Shown: positions 28,601 to 42,630, counted from the first letter of the stretch. The stretch is 64,000 nucleotides of DNA from Megachile rotundata (GCF_050947335.1 NC_134991.1:1302001-1366000); one strand, 5' to 3'. Numbers and translations: made by a program. Notes: generated by a model from the sequence alone, not told the origin.

Positions 28601-29590
28601 CCGAAATCCCAAAGGCCGAAATCCCAAAGGCGGAAACCCCAATGGCCGCAATCCCAAGGGCCGGAATCCCAAGGGTCGAAATCCCAAAGGTCGAAAACCC
28701 AAAGGCCTAAACCCCAAAGGTCGAAATCCCAAAAGCCGAAATCCAAAGGGCCGCAATCCCAAAGGTTAAAATTCCAAAGATCGACATACCAAAGGCCGAA
28801 ATCCCGAAGGTTGAAATTCCAAAGATCGACATACTATAGGCCGAAATCCCAAAGGCCGAAATCCCAAAGGCCGCGATCCCAAGGGCCGGAATCCCATGGG
28901 TCGAAATCCCAAACGGCGAAATCCCAATGCCGAAATACCAATGGATGAACTCCCAAAAGGCCGAAATCCCAAAGGTCGAAATCCCAAAGGCCGAAATCCC
29001 AAGGCCGATATGCCAATGGATGAATTCCCAAAAGGCCGAAATCCCAAAGGATGAAATCCCAAAGGCCGAAATCCCAAAGTTCGCAATCCCAATGGCCGGA
29101 ATCCCATGGGTCGAAATCCCAAACGTCGAAATCCCAAATGCCGAAATCCAAAGGGCCGAAATCACAACGGTTAAAATTCCAAAGCCCGAAATTTCAAAGG
29201 CCGAAATCCTAGAGGCTGAAATCCCAAAGGCCGAAATCCAAAGAGCCGAAATCCCAAAGGTTGAAATTCCAAAGACAGACTTCCCAAAGGTCGAAATCCC
29301 ATAGGCCGAAATCCTAAAGGCCGTATTCCCAAGGGCCGGAATCCCAAGGTTCGAGATCCCAAAGGCCGAAATCCAAGGAGCCGAAATCCCAAAGGCTGAA
29401 ATTCCAAAGACCGACATCCCAAAGGCCGAAATCCCAAAGGCTGAAATTCCAAAGACCGACTTCCCAAAGTTGGAAATCCCAGGGGCAGATATCCCAAAGG
29501 CCGAAATCCCAAAGGCCGAAATCCAAAGGGCCGAAATCCCAAACGTCGAAATCCCAAAGGCCGAAATCCAAAGGCCCGAAATCCCAAAGG
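20895..29590 (+). repeat. Tandem duplication, 4,348-bp period
   Basis: Copy 1 is 20895-25242 and copy 2 is 25243-29590. The offset is constant at 4,348. Only a few substitutions were seen, for example 23108 g versus 27456 t, 23858 a versus 28206 c, and 25124 c versus 29472 g. The junction near 25229-25247 is a 16-bp hybrid unit (gaaatcccaaagggcc), one base out of register. The block includes the second copy of the 1,865-bp duplication, so it is the younger event. Confidence 0.88.
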
Positions 29591-32500
29591 CTGAAATCCC
29601 AAAGGTCGAAATGCCAAAGGCCGAAATCCCAAAGGTCCAAATCCCAAAAGACGAAATTCCAAAGGCCGAAATCCCAAATGCCGATATCCCAAAGGCGGAA
29701 ATTCCAAAGGCCGAAATCCCAAAGGATGAATTCCCAAAAGGCCGAAATCCAAAATGCCTAAATCCCAAGGGCCGAAATCCCAAAGGTAAAAATCCCAAAG
29801 CCCGAAATCCCAAATGTGGAAATGCCAAGGCCGAAATCCCAAACACCGAAATCCAAAGGGCCGAAATCCCAAAGGCTGAAATTCCAAAGTCCGAAATCCA
29901 ACGGGCCGAAATCCCAAAGGCTGAAATTCCAAATTTCGAAATCTCAAAATCCGAAATCCCAAAGCCTGAAATCCCAACGACCGAAATCCAAAGACCCGAA
30001 ATCCCAAAGGCTGAAATTCCAAAGACCGACATCCCAAAGGCCGAAATCCCAGAGGGCGAAATCCCAAAGGCCGAAATCCCAAAGGCCGAAACCCCAAAGG
30101 CCGCAATCCCAAGGGCCGGAATCCCAAGGGTCGAAATCCCAAACGTCGAAATTCCAAAGGCCGAAATCACAAAAACCGAAATCCCAAAGACTGAAATCCC
30201 AAAGGCCGAAATCCAAAGGGCCGAAATCCCAAAGGTTAATATTAGACAGATCGACATACTAAAGGCCGAAATCCCAAAGGCCGAAATCCCAAAGCCCGAA
30301 ATCCCAAAGGCTGAAATCCCAAGGGCCGAAATCCCAAAGGTCGAAATTCCAAAGGCCGACATCCGAAAGGCCGAAATCCCAAAGGCCGAAACCCCAAAGG
30401 CTGAAATTCCAAAGACCGACTTCCCAAAGGCCGAAACCCCAAAGGTCGAAATCCCAAAAGCCGAAATCCAAAGGGCCGAAATCCCAAAGGTTGAAATTCC
30501 AAAGATCGACATACCAAAGGCCGAAATCCCGAAGGTTGAAATTCCAAAGATCGACATACTAAAGGCCGAAGTCCCAAAGGCCGAAATCCCAAAGGCTGAA
30601 ATCCCAAGGGCCGAAATCCCAAAGGTCGAAATTCCAAAGGCCGACATCCCAAAGGCCGAAATCCCAAAGGCCGAAACCCCAAAGGCTGAAATTCCAAAGA
30701 CCGACTTCCCAAAGGCCGAAACCCCAAAGGTCGAAATCCCAAAGGCCGAAATCCAAAGGGCCGAAATCCCAAAGGTTGAAATCCCAAAGGCCGAAATCCC
30801 AAAGGCCGCATTCCCAAGGGCCGGAATCCCATGGGTCGAAATCCCAAACGGCGAAATCCCCATGCCGAAATACCAATGGATGAACTCCCAAAAGGCCGAA
30901 ATCCCAAAGGTCGAAATCCCAAAGGCCGAAATCCCAAAGGCCGAAATCCCAAGGCCGATATACCAATGGATGAATTCCCAAAAGGCCGAAATCCCAAAGG
31001 ATGAAATCTCAAAGGCCGAAATCCCAAAGGCCGAAATCCCAAAGGCCGCAATCCCAAGGGCCGGAATCCAAAGGGCCGAAATCCCAAAGGTTGAAATTCC
31101 AAAGATCGACATACCAAAGCCCGAAATCCCAAAGGCCGAAATCCCAAAGGCCGCAATCCCAAGGGCCGGAATCCCACGGGTCGAAATCCCAAACGGCGAA
31201 ATCCCAATGCCGAAATACCAATGGATGAACTCCCAAAAGGCCGAAATCCCAAAGGTCGAAATCCCAAAGGCCGAAATCCCAAGGCCGATATGCCAATGGA
31301 TGAATTCCCAAAAGGCCGAAATCCCAAAGGATGAAATCCCAAAGGCCGAAATCCCAAAGTCCGCAATCCCAAGGGCCGGAATCCCATGGGTCGAAATCCC
31401 AAACGTCGAAATCCCAAAGGCCGAAATCCAAAGGGCCGAAATCCCAACGGTTGAAATTCCAAAGCCCGAAATTTCAAAGGCCGAAATCCTAGAGGCTGAA
31501 ATCCCAAAGGCCGAAATCCAAAGAGCCGAAATCCCAAAGGTTGAAATTCCAAAGATCGACATACCAAAGGCCGAAATCTCTAAGTCCGAAATCCCAAAGG
31601 CTGAAATTCCAAAGACCGACATCCCAAAGGCCGAAATCCCAAAGGCTGAAACTCCAAAGACAGACTTCCCAAAGGTCGAAATCCCAGAGGCCGAAAACCT
31701 AAAGGCCGTATTCCCAAGGGCCGGAATCCCAAGGTTCGAGATCCCAAAGGTCGAAATCCCAATGGCCGAAATCTCGAAGGCCGAAATCCCAAAGGCTGAA
31801 ATTCCAAAGGCCGAAATCCCAGAGGCCGAAATCCCAAAGGCCGAAATCCCTAAGGCCGAAATCCCAAATGTCGAAATCCCAAGAACGAAATCTCAAAGGC
31901 CGAAATCCCATTGGATGAATTCCCAAAAGGCCGAAATCCAAAATGCCTATATCCCAAGGGCCGAAATCCCAAAGGTAAAAATCCCAAAGGCTGAAATTCG
32001 AAAGACCGAAATCCCAAAGGCCGAAATCTCAAAGGCCGAAATCCCAAAGGCCGAAATCCCAAATGCCTAAATCCCAAAGAATGAATTCCGAAAAGGCCGA
32101 AATCCCAAGGCCGAAATCCCAAGGGATGAATTCCCAAAAGGCCGTAATCCCAAAGGATGAAATCCCAAAGGCCGAAATCCCAAAGGCCGAAATCCCAAGG
32201 GCCGGAATCCCAAGGGTCGAAATCCCAACGGTCGAAATCCAAAGGGCCGAAATCCCAAGCGTCGAAATCCCAAAGGCCGAAATGCAAAGGGCCGATATCC
32301 CAAAGGCGGAAATTCCAAAGGCCGAAATCCCAAAGGTCGAAATCCCAAAGGCCGAAATCCCAAAGGCCGCAATCCCAAGGGCCCGAATACGAAGGGCCGA
32401 AATCCCAAAGGTCCAGATTCCAAAAGCCGAAATCCCAAATATCGAAATCCCAAGGGATCAATTCCCAAAAGGCCGTAATCCCAATGGTCGCAATCCCAAA

Positions 32501-35500
32501 GGCCGAAATCCCAATAGCCGATATCCTAATGGCGGAAATTCCTAGGGCCGAAATCCCAAACGCCGAAATCCCAAGGCCGAAATACCAAAGGATGAACTCC
32601 CAAAAAGCCGAAATCCCAAAGGTCGAAATCCCAAAGGCCGAAATACCGATGGATGAATTCCCAAAAGGCCGAAATCCCAAAGGATGAAATCCGAAAGGCC
32701 GAAATCCCAAAGGCCGAAATCCCAAAGGCCGAAATCCCAAAGGCGGAAACCCCAATGGCCGCAATCCCAAGGGCCGGAATCCCAAGGGTCGAAATCCCAA
32801 AGGTCGAAAACCCAAAGGCCTAAACCCCAAAGGTCGAAATCCCAAAAGCCGAAATCCAAAGGGCCGCAATCCCAAAGGTTAAAATTCCAAAGATCGACAT
32901 ACCAAAGGCCGAAATCTCGAAGGTTGAAATTCCAAAGATCGACATACTATAGGCCGAAATCCCAAAGGCCGAAATCCCAAAGGCCGCGATCCCAAGGGCC
33001 GGAATCCCATGGGTCGAAATCCCAAACGGCGAAATCCCAATGCCGAAATACCAATGGATGAACTCCCAAAAGGCCGAAATCCCAAAGGTCGAAATCCCAA
33101 AGGCCGAAATCCCAAGGCCGATATGCCAATGGATGAATTCCCAAAAGGCCGAAATCCCAAAGGATGAAATCCCAAAGGCCGAAATCCCAAAGTTCGCAAT
33201 CCCAATGGCCGGAATCCCATGGGTCGAAATCCCAAACGTCGAAATCCCAAATGCCGAAATCACAACGGTTAAAATTCCAAAGCCCGAAATTTCAAAGGCC
33301 GAAATCCTAGAGGCTGAAATCCCAAAGGCCGAAATCCAAAGAGCCGAAATCCCAAAGGTTGAAATTCCAAAGACAGACTTCCCAAAGGTCGAAATCCCAG
33401 AGGCCGAAATCCTAAAGGCCGTATTCCCAAGGGCCGGAATCCCAAGGTTCGAGATCCCAAAGGCCGAAATCCAAGGAGCCGAAATCCCAAAGGCTGAAAT
33501 TCCAAAGACCGACATCCCAAAGGCCGAAATCCCAAAGGCTGAAATTCCAAAGACCGACTTCCCAAAGTTCGAAATCCCAGGGGCAGATATCCCAAAGGCC
33601 GAAATCCCAAAGGCCGAAATCCCAAAGGCCGAAATCCAAAGGGCCGAAATCCCAAACGTCGAAATCCCAAAGGCCGAAATCCAAAGGCCCGAAATCCCAA
33701 AGGCTGAAATCCCAAAGGTCGAAATGCCAAAGGCCGAAATCCCAAAGGTCCAAATCCCAAAAGACGAAATTCCAAAGGCCGAAATCCCAAATGCCGATAT
33801 CCCAAAGGCGGAAATTCCAAAGGCCGAAATCCCAAAGGATGAATTCCCAAAAGGCCGAAATCCAAAATGCCTAAATCCCAAGGGCCGAAATCCCAAAGTT
33901 AAAAATCCCAAAGCCCGAAATCCCAAATGTGGAAATGCCAAGGCCGAAATCCCAAACACCGAAATCCAAAGGGCCGAAATCCCAAAGGCTGAAATTCCAA
34001 AGTCCGAAATCCAACGGGCCGAAATCCCAAAGGCTGAAATTCCAAAGGTCGAAATCTCAAAGTCCGAAATCCCAAAGCCTGAAATCCCAACGACCGAAAT
34101 CCAAAGACCCGAAATCCCAAAGGCTGAAATTCCAAAGACCGACATCCCAAAGGCCGAAATCCCAGAGGCCGAAATCCCAAAGGCCGAAATCCCTAAGGCC
34201 GAAATCCCGAATGTCGAAATCCCAAGAACGAAATCCCGAACGATGAATTCCCAAAAGGCCGAAATCCCAAAGGATGAAATCCCAAATGCCGAAATCCCAA
34301 AGGCCGAAATCCCAAAGGCCGAAACCCCAAAGGCCGCAATCCCAAGGGCCGGAATCCCAAGGGTCGAAATCCCAAACGTCGAAATTCCAAAGGCCGAAAT
34401 CACAAAAACCGAAATCCCAAAGACTGAAATCCCAAAGGCCGAAATCCAAAGGGCCGAAATCCCAAAGGTTAATATTAGACAGATCGACATACTAAAGGCC
34501 GAAATCCCAAAGGCCGAAATCCCAAAGCCCGAAATCCCAAAGGCTGAAATCCCAAGGGCCGAAATCCCAAAGGTCGAAATTCCAAAGGCCGACATCCGAA
34601 AGGCCGAAATCCCAAAGGCCGAAACCCCAAAGGCTGAAATTCCAAAGACCGACTTCCCAAAGGCCGAAACCCCAAAGGTCGAAATCCCAAAAGCCGAAAT
34701 CCAAAGGGCCGAAATCCCAAAGGTTGAAATTCCAAAGATCGACATACCAAAGGCCGAAATCCCGAAGGTTGAAATTCCAAAGATCGACATACTAAAGGCC
34801 GAAATCCCAAAGGCCGAAATCCCAAAGGCTGAAATCCCAAGGGCCGAAATCCCAAAGGTCGAAATTCCAAAGGCCGAAATCCCAAAGGCCGAAACCCCAA
34901 AGGCTGAAATTCCAAAGACCGACTTCCCAAAGGCCGAAACCCCAAAGGTCGAAATCCCAAAGGCCGAAATCCCAAAGGCCGAAATCCCAAGGCCGATATA
35001 CCAATGGATGAATTCCCAAAAGGCCGAAATCCCAAAGGATGAAATCTCAAAGGCCGAAATCCCAAAGGCCGAAATCCCAAAGGCCGAAATCCCAAAGGCC
35101 GAAATCCCAAAGGCCGCAATCCCAAGGGCCGGAATCCAAAGGGCCGAAATCCCAAAGGTTGAAATTCCAAAGATCGACATACCAAAGCCCGAAATCCCAA
35201 AGGCCGAAATCCCAAAGGCCGCAATCCCAAGGGCCGGAATCCCACGGGTCGAAATCCCAAACGGCGAAATCCCAATGCCGAAATACCAATGGATGAACTC
35301 CCAAAAGGCCGAAATCCCAAAGGTCGAAATCCCAAAGGCCGAAATCCCAAGGCCGATATGCCAATGGATGAATTCCCAAAAGGCCGAAATCCCAAAGGAT
35401 GAAATCCCAAAGGCCGAAATCCCAAAGTCCGCAATCCCAAGGGCCGGAATCCCATGGGTCGAAATCCCAAACGTCGAAATCCCAAAGGCCGAAATCCAAA

Positions 35501-35860
35501 GGGCCGAAATCCCAACGGTTGAAATTCCAAAGCCCGAAATTTCAAAGGCCGAAATCCTAGAGGCTGAAATCCCAAAGGCCGAAATCCAAAGAGCCGAAAT
35601 CCCAAAGGTTGAAATTCCAAAGATCGACATACCAAAGGCCGAAATCTCTAAGTCCGAAATCCCAAAGGCTGAAATTCCAAAGACCGACATCCCAAAGGCC
35701 GAAATCCCAAAGGCTGAAACTCCAAAGACAGACTTCCCAAAGGTCGAAATCCCAGAGGCCGAAAACCTAAAGGCCGTATTCCCAAGGGCCGGAATCCCAA
35801 GGTTCGAGATCCCAAAGGTCGAAATCCCAATGGCCGAAATCTCGAAGGCTGAAATTCCAA
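27866..35860 (+). repeat. Tandem duplication, about 4.1-kb period with unit-sized gaps
   Basis: Copy 1 is 27866-31978 and copy 2 is 31979 to about 35860. The offset runs 4,113, 4,098, 4,113, 4,233, 4,038 and 4,068. The steps are 15, 120, 195 and 30 bp, all whole numbers of units, and mark units lost or gained after duplication. The largest insert (120 bp, around 34.2 kb) adds the run ending in gaacgatgaattcccaaaagg. This pair is older or more reworked than the neighbouring 4,348-bp pair, or has suffered more exchange. Confidence 0.82.
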
Positions 35861-37200
35861 AGACCGACATCCCAAAGGCCGAAATCCCAAAGGCTGAAAT
35901 TCCAAAGACCGACTTCCCAAAGTTCGAAATCCCAGAGGCCGATATCCCAAAGGCCGACATCCCAAAGGCCGAAATCTCAAAGTCCGAAATCCCAAAGGCT
36001 GAAATCCCAAAGACCGAAATCCAAAGAGCCGAAATCCCAAAGGCTGAAATTCCAAAGACCGACATCCCAAAGGCCGAAATCCCAAAGGCCGAAATCACAA
36101 TGGCCGATATCCTAAAGGCGGAAATTCCAAAGGACGAAATCCCAAACGCCGAAATCCCAGAAGGCCGAAATCCCAATGGCCGAAATCCCAAGAGCCGAAA
36201 TCCCAAAGGCCGAAATCCCAAAGGTCCAAATCCCAACGGTCGAAATCCCAAAGGCCGATATCCCAAGGGCCCACATCCCAAGGGCCGAAATCCCAAGGGC
36301 CGAAATTCCAAAGGTCGAAATCCCAAAGTACGAAATCCCAAGGCCAAAATACCAAAGGCTGAAAATCGAAAGACCGAAATCCCAAAGGCCGAAAAATCAA
36401 AGGCCGAAATCCCAAAGGCCGAAATCCCAAAGGCCGAAATCCCAAAGGCCCAAATCCCAAGGGCCGAAATCCCAAAGGTCGAAATCCCAAAGGCCGAAAT
36501 CGCAAAGGCCGAAATCCCAAAGGCCGAAATCGCAAAGGCCGAAATCCAATTGGCCGAAATCCCAACGCTGAAATTCCAAAGACCGATATCCCAACGTGCC
36601 GAAATCACAAGGGCTTAATCCCGAAGGCCGAAATCCCAAAGGCTGAAATTCGAAAGACCGAAATCCCAAAGGCCGAAATCTCAAAGGCCGAAATCCCAAA
36701 GGCCGAAATCCCAAAGGTCGAAATCCCAAAGGCCGAAATCCCAAAGTCCGAAATCCCAAAGGCCGAAATCCCAAGGCCGAAATACCAATGGATGAATTCC
36801 CAAAAGGCCGAAATCCCAAAGGCCGAAATCCCAAAGGCCGAAATCCTAAAGGCCGAAATCCCAAAGGCCGAAATCCCAAATGTCGAAATCCCAAGGCCGA
36901 AATCACAAAGACCGAAATTCAAGGGGCCGAAATCCCAATGGCTGAAATTCCAAAGACCGACATCCCAAAGGCCGAAATCTCAAAGGCCGAAATCCAAAGG
37001 GCCAAAATCCCAAAGGCTGAAATCTCAAAGTCCGAAATCCCAAAGCCTGAAATCCCAACGACCGAAATCCAAAGACCCGAAATCTCAAAGGCTGAAATTC
37101 CAAAGACCGACATCCCAAAGGCCGAAATCCCAAAGGCCGAAATCCCAAAGGCCGAAATCCCAAAGGCCGAAATCCCAAAGGCCGAAATCCCAAAGGCCGA

Positions 37201-37792
37201 AATCACAATGGCCGATATCCTAAAGCCGGAAATTCCAAAGGACGAAATCTCAAACGCCGAAATCCCAGAGGCCGAAATCCCAAAGGCTGAAATCCCTGAG
37301 GCCGAAATCCCAAATGTCGAAATCCCAAGAACGAAATACCGAACGATGAATTCCCAAAAGGCCGAAATCCCAAGGGCCGAGAAACCCAAGAGCCGAAATC
37401 CCAAAGGCCGAAATCCCAAAGGTCCAAATCCCAACGGTCGAAATCCCAAAGGCCGATATCCCAAGGGCGCATATCACAAGGGCCGAAGTCCCATGGGCCG
37501 AAATTCCAAAGGTCGAAATCCCAAAGTCCGAAATCCTAAGGCCAAAATACCAAAGGCCGTAATCCCAAAGGCCGTAATCCCAAAGTTCGAAATCCCAAAT
37601 GCCGAAATCACAATGGCCGATATCCTAAAGCCGGAAATTCCATAGGACGAAATCTCAAACACCGAAATCCCAAAAGCCGAAATCCCAGAGGCCGAAATCC
37701 CAAAGGCCGAAATCCCTAAGGCCGAAATCCCAAGTGTCGAAATCCCAAGAACGAAATCCCGAACAATGAATTCCCAAAAGGCCTAAATCCCA
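37201..37792 (+). repeat. Paralogue of the LTR insertion site, without the LTR
   Basis: 37201-37702 matches 46507-47008 with offset 9,306, up to and including the TCCCA that precedes the LTR. After the LTR the satellite (agggccgaaatcccaagagcc) matches the paralogue from 37793 on. The paralogue therefore has no LTR but has 90 bp (37703-37792, six units) that the LTR locus lacks. It serves as an approximate empty site. Confidence 0.72.
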
Positions 37793-40264
37793 AGGGCCGA
37801 AATCCCAAGAGCCGAAATCCCAAAGGCCGAAATCCCAAAGGTCCAAATCCCAACGGTCGAAATCCCAAAGGCCGATATCCCAAGGGCCCATATCCCAAGG
37901 GCCGAAGTCCCAAGGGCCGAAATCCCGAAGGTCGAAATCCCAAAGGCCGAAATCTCAAAGTCCGAAATCCCAAAGGCCGAAATCGCAAAGGCCGAAATCC
38001 AAAGCGCAGAAATCCCAAACGCTTAAATTCCAAAGACCGATATACCAAAGGCCGAAATCACAAGGCCGAAATCCCAAAGGCAGAAATCCAAAGGGCCGAA
38101 ATCCCAAAGGCCGAAATCCCAAAGGCTGAAATTCCAAAGACCGACATCCCAAAGGCCGAAATCCCAAAGGCCGAAATCCAAAGGGCCGAAATCCCAAAGG
38201 CTGAAATTCCAAAGACCGACATCCCAAAGGCCGAAATCCCAAAGGCTGACACTCCAAAGACGGACTTCCCAAAGATCGAAATCCCAGAGGCCGATATCCC
38301 AAAGGTCGAAATCCCAAAGGCCGAAATCCAAAGGGCCGAAATCCCAAACTTCGGAATCTCAAAGGCCGAAATCCAAAGGGCCGAAATCCCAAAGGCTGAA
38401 ATTCCAAAGGCCGAAATCTCAAAGGCCGAAATCCCAAAGGCTGAAATCCCAAAGGCCGAAATCCAAAGGGCCGAAATCCCAAAGGTTGAAATTCCAAAGA
38501 TCGACATACCAAAGGCCGAAATCTCAAAGTCCGAAATCCCAAAGGCCGAAATCCCAAGGCCGAAATACCAATGGATGAATTCCCAAAAGGCCGAAATCCC
38601 AAAGGATGAAATCCCAAAGGCCGAAATCCCAAAGGCCGAAATCCCAAAGGCCGAAACCCCAAAGGCCGCAATCCCAAGGGCCGGAATCCCAAGGGTCGAA
38701 ATCCCAAACGTCGAAATCCCAAAGGCCTAAATCCAAAGGGCCAAAATCCCGAAGGCTGAAATTCCAGAGGCCGAAATCACAAAAACCGAAATCCCTAAGA
38801 CTGAAATCCCAAAGGCCGAAATCCAAAGGGCCGAAATCCCAAAGGTTGAAATTCCAAAGATCGACATACTAAAGGCCGAAATCCCCAGGGCCGAAATCCC
38901 AAAGGCCGAAATCCCAAAGGCCGAAATCCCAAAGGCCGAAATCCCAAAGGCTGAAATCCCAAGGGCCGAAATCCCAAATGTCGAAATTCCAAAGGCCGAC
39001 ATCCCAAAGGCCGAAATCCCAAAGGCCGAAACCCCAAAGGCTGAAATTCCAAAGACCGACTTCCCAAAGGCCGAAATCTCAAAGGTCGAAATCCCAAAGG
39101 CCGAAATCCAAGGGGCCGAAATCCCAAAGGTTGAAATTCCAAAGATCGACATACCAAAGGCCGAAATCCCGAAGGTTGAAATACCAAAGATCGACATACT
39201 AAAGGCCGAAATCCCAAAGGCCGAAATCCCAAAGGCCGAAATCCCAAAGGCCGAAATCCCAAAGGCCGCAATCCCAAGGGCCGGAATCCCATGGGTCGAA
39301 ATCCCAAACGGCGAAATCCCAATGCCGAAATACCAATGGATGAACTCCCAAAAGGCCGAAATTCCAAAGGTCGAAATCCCAAAAGCCGAAATCCCAAAGG
39401 CCGAAATCCCAAGGCCGAAATACCAATGGATGAATTCCCAAAAGGCCGAAATCCCAAAGGATGAAATCTCAAAGGCCGAAATCCCAAAGGCCGAAATCCC
39501 AAAGGCCGCAATCCCAAGGGCCGGAATCCAAAGGGCCGAAATTCCAAAGCTTTGGAATTCCAAAGATCGACATACCAACGGCCGAAATCCCAAAGGCCGA
39601 AATCCCAAAGGCCGAAATCCCAAAGGCCGAAATCCCAAAGGCCGAAATCCCAAAGGCCGAAACCCCAAAGGCCGCAATCCCAAGGGCCGGAATCCCAAGG
39701 GTCGAAATCCCAAACGTCGAAATCCCAAAGGCCTAAATCCAATGGGCCAAAATCCCGAAGGCTGAAATTCCAAAGGCCGAAATCACAAAAACCGAAATCC
39801 CAAAGACTGAAATCCCAAAGGCCGAAATCCAAGGGGCCGAAATCCCAAAGGTTGAAATTCCAAAGATCGACATACTAAAGGCCGAAATCCCAAAGGCCGA
39901 AATCCCAAAGGCCGAAATCCCAAAGGCCGAAATCCCAAAGGCTGAAATCCCAAGGGCCGAAATCCCAAAGGTCGAAATTCCAAAGGCCGACATCCCAAAG
40001 GCCGAAATCCCAAAGGCCGAAACCCCAAAGGCTGAAATTCCAAAGACCGACTTCCCAAAGGCCGAAATCCCAAAGGCCGAAATCCCAAAGGATGAAATCT
40101 CAAAGGCCGAAATCCCAAAGGCCGAAATCCCAAAGGCCGCAATCCCAAGGGCCGGAATCCAAAGGGCCAAAATCCCAAAGGTTGAAATTCCAAAGATCGA
40201 CATACCAAAGGCCGAAATCCCAAAGGCCGAAATCCCAAAGGCCGAAATCCCAAAGGCCGAAATC

Positions 40265-42630
40265 CCAAAGGCCGAAATCCCAAAGGCCGCAATCCCAAGG
40301 GCCGAAATCCCATGGGTCGAAATCCCAAACGTTGAAATCCCAAAGGCCGAAATCCAAAGGGCCGAAATCCCAAAGGCTGAAATTCCAAAGGCCGAAATTT
40401 CAAAGGCCGAAATCCTAAAGGCTGAAATCCCAAAGGCCGAAATCCAAAGGGCCGAAATCCCAAAGGTTGAAATCCCTAAGGCCGAAATCCCAAGTGTCGA
40501 AATCCCAAGAACGAAATCCCGAACGATGAATTCCCAAAAGGCCGAAATCCCAAGGGCCGAAGTCCCAAGGGCCGAAATCCCGAAGGTCGAAATCCCAAAG
40601 GCCGAAATCTCAAAGGCCGAAATCCCAAAGGCCGAAATCGCAAAGGCCGAAATCCAAAGCGCAGAAATCCCAAACGCTTAAATTCCAAAGACCGATATCC
40701 CAAAGGCCGAAATCACAAGGCCGAAATCCCAAAGGCCGAAATCCAAAGGGCCGAAATCCCAAAGGCCGAAATCCCAAAGGCCGAAATCCCAAAGGCCGAA
40801 ATCCCAAAGGCCGAAATCCCAAAGGCTGAAACTCCAAAGACCGACTTCCCAAAGATCGAAATCCCAGAGGCCGATATCCCAAAGGTCGAAATCCCAAAGG
40901 CCGAAATCCCAAGGCCGAAATACCAATGGATGAATTCCCAAAAGGCCGAAATCCCAAAGGATGAAATCCCAAAGGCCGAAATCCCAAAGGCCGAAATCCC
41001 AAAGGCCGAAACCCCAAAGGCCGCAATCCCAAGGGCCGGAATCCCAAGGGTCGAAATCCCAAACGTCGAAATCCCAGAGGCCTAAATCCAAAGGGCCAAA
41101 ATCCCGAAGGCTGAAATTCCAAAGGCCGAAATCACAAAAACCGAAATCCCAAAGACTGAAATCCCAAAGGCTGAAATCCAAAGGGCCGAAATCCCAAAGG
41201 CTGAAATTCCAAAGACCGACATCCCAAAGGCCGAAATCCCAAAGGCTGAAACTCCAAAGACGGGCTTCCCAAAGATCGAAATCCCAGAGGCCGATATCCC
41301 AAAGGTCGAAATCCCAAAGGCCGAAATCCAAAGGGCCGAAATCCCCAACTTCGGAATCCCAAAGGCCGAAATCCAAAGGGCCGAAATCCCAAAGGCTGAA
41401 ATTCCAAAGGCCGAAATTTCAAAGGCCGAAATCCCAAAGGCTGAAATCCCAAAGGCCGAAATCCAAAGGGCCGAAATCCCAAAGGTTGAAATTCCAAAGA
41501 TCGACATACCAAAGGCCGAAATCTCAAAGTCCGAAATCCCAAAGGCCGAAATCCCAAGGCCGAAATACCAATGGATGAATTCCCAAAAGGCCGAAATCCC
41601 AAAGGATGAAATCCCAAAGGCCGAAATCCCAAAGGCCGAAATCCCAAAGGCCGAAATCCCAAAGGCCGAAACCCCAAAGGCCGCAATCCCAAGGGCCGGA
41701 ATCCCAAGGGTCGAAATCCCAAACGTCGAAATCCCAAAGGCCGCAATCCCAAGGGCCGAAATCCCATGGGTCGAAATCCCAAACGTTGAAATCCCAAAGG
41801 CCGAAATCCAAAGGGCCGAAATCCCAAAGGCTGAAATTCCAAAGGCCGAAATTTCAAAGGCCGAAATCCTAAAGGCTGAAATCCCAAAGGCCGAAATCCA
41901 AAGGGCCGAAATCCCAAAGGTTGAAATCCCTAAGGCCGAAATCCCAAGTGTCGAAATCCCAAGAACGAAATCCCGAACGATGAATTCCCAAAAGGCCGAA
42001 ATCCCAAGGGCCGAAGTCCCAAGGGCCGAAATCCCGAAGGTCGAAATCCCAAAGGCCGAAATCTCAAAGGCCGAAATCCCAAAGGCCGAAATCGCAAAGG
42101 CCGAAATCCAAAGCGCAGAAATCCCAAACGCTTAAATTCCAAAGACCGATATCCCAAAGGCCGAAATCACAAGGCCGAAATCCCAAAGGCCGAAATCCAA
42201 AGGGCCGAAATCCCAAAGGCCGAAATCCCAAAGGCCGAAATCCCAAAGGCCGAAATCCCAAAGGCTGAAACTCCAAAGACCGACTTCCCAAAGATCGAAA
42301 TCCCAGAGGCCGATATCCCAAAGGTCGAAATCCCAAAGGCCGAAATCCCAAGGCCGAAATACCAATGGATGAATTCCCAAAAGGCCGAAATCCCAAAGGA
42401 TGAAATCCCAAAGGCCGAAATCCCAAAGGCCGAAATCCCAAAGGCCGAAACCCCAAAGGCCGCAATCCCAAGGGCCGGAATCCCAAGGGTCGAAATCCCA
42501 AACGTCGAAATCCCAGAGGCCTAAATTCAAAGGGCCAAAATCCCGAAGGCTGAAATTCCAAAGGCCGAAATCACAAAAACCGAAATCCCAAAGACTGAAA
42601 TCCCAAAGGCCGAAATCCAAAGGGCCGAAA
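40265..42630 (+). repeat. Duplicated 0.9-kb block, 1,454-bp period
   Basis: 40265-41190 matches 41719-42630 (offset 1,454, then 1,439 after a one-unit loss), seen at caagtgtcg 40491/41945 and catgggtcg 40311/41765. A core of about 0.7 kb also recurs near 44880-45540 and, beyond the LTR, near 48120-48780 (offset 3,240 from the 45-kb copy), making four related copies. They share the runs ccaaggccgaaataccaat and aaaggccgaaaccccaaagg. Confidence 0.75.

Noticed and set aside
33040..36618. An open frame of 1,192 codons on +, made of KAEIP repeats, with a matching 1,262-codon frame on - (32820-36608)
   Set aside because: Both strands are open over the same bases because the 15-bp unit has no stop in any frame. 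The frame breaks at 14- and 16-bp units, there is no signal peptide, unique domain or splice context, and the start codons are chance ATGs in variant units such as gatgaa and ccaatgg.
39540..39560. gctttggaattcc at 39549, a possible insertion scar
   Set aside because: It is a locally altered unit (gctttggaattcc in place of a ggttgaaattcc-type unit) with satellite on both sides and no added sequence or duplication.
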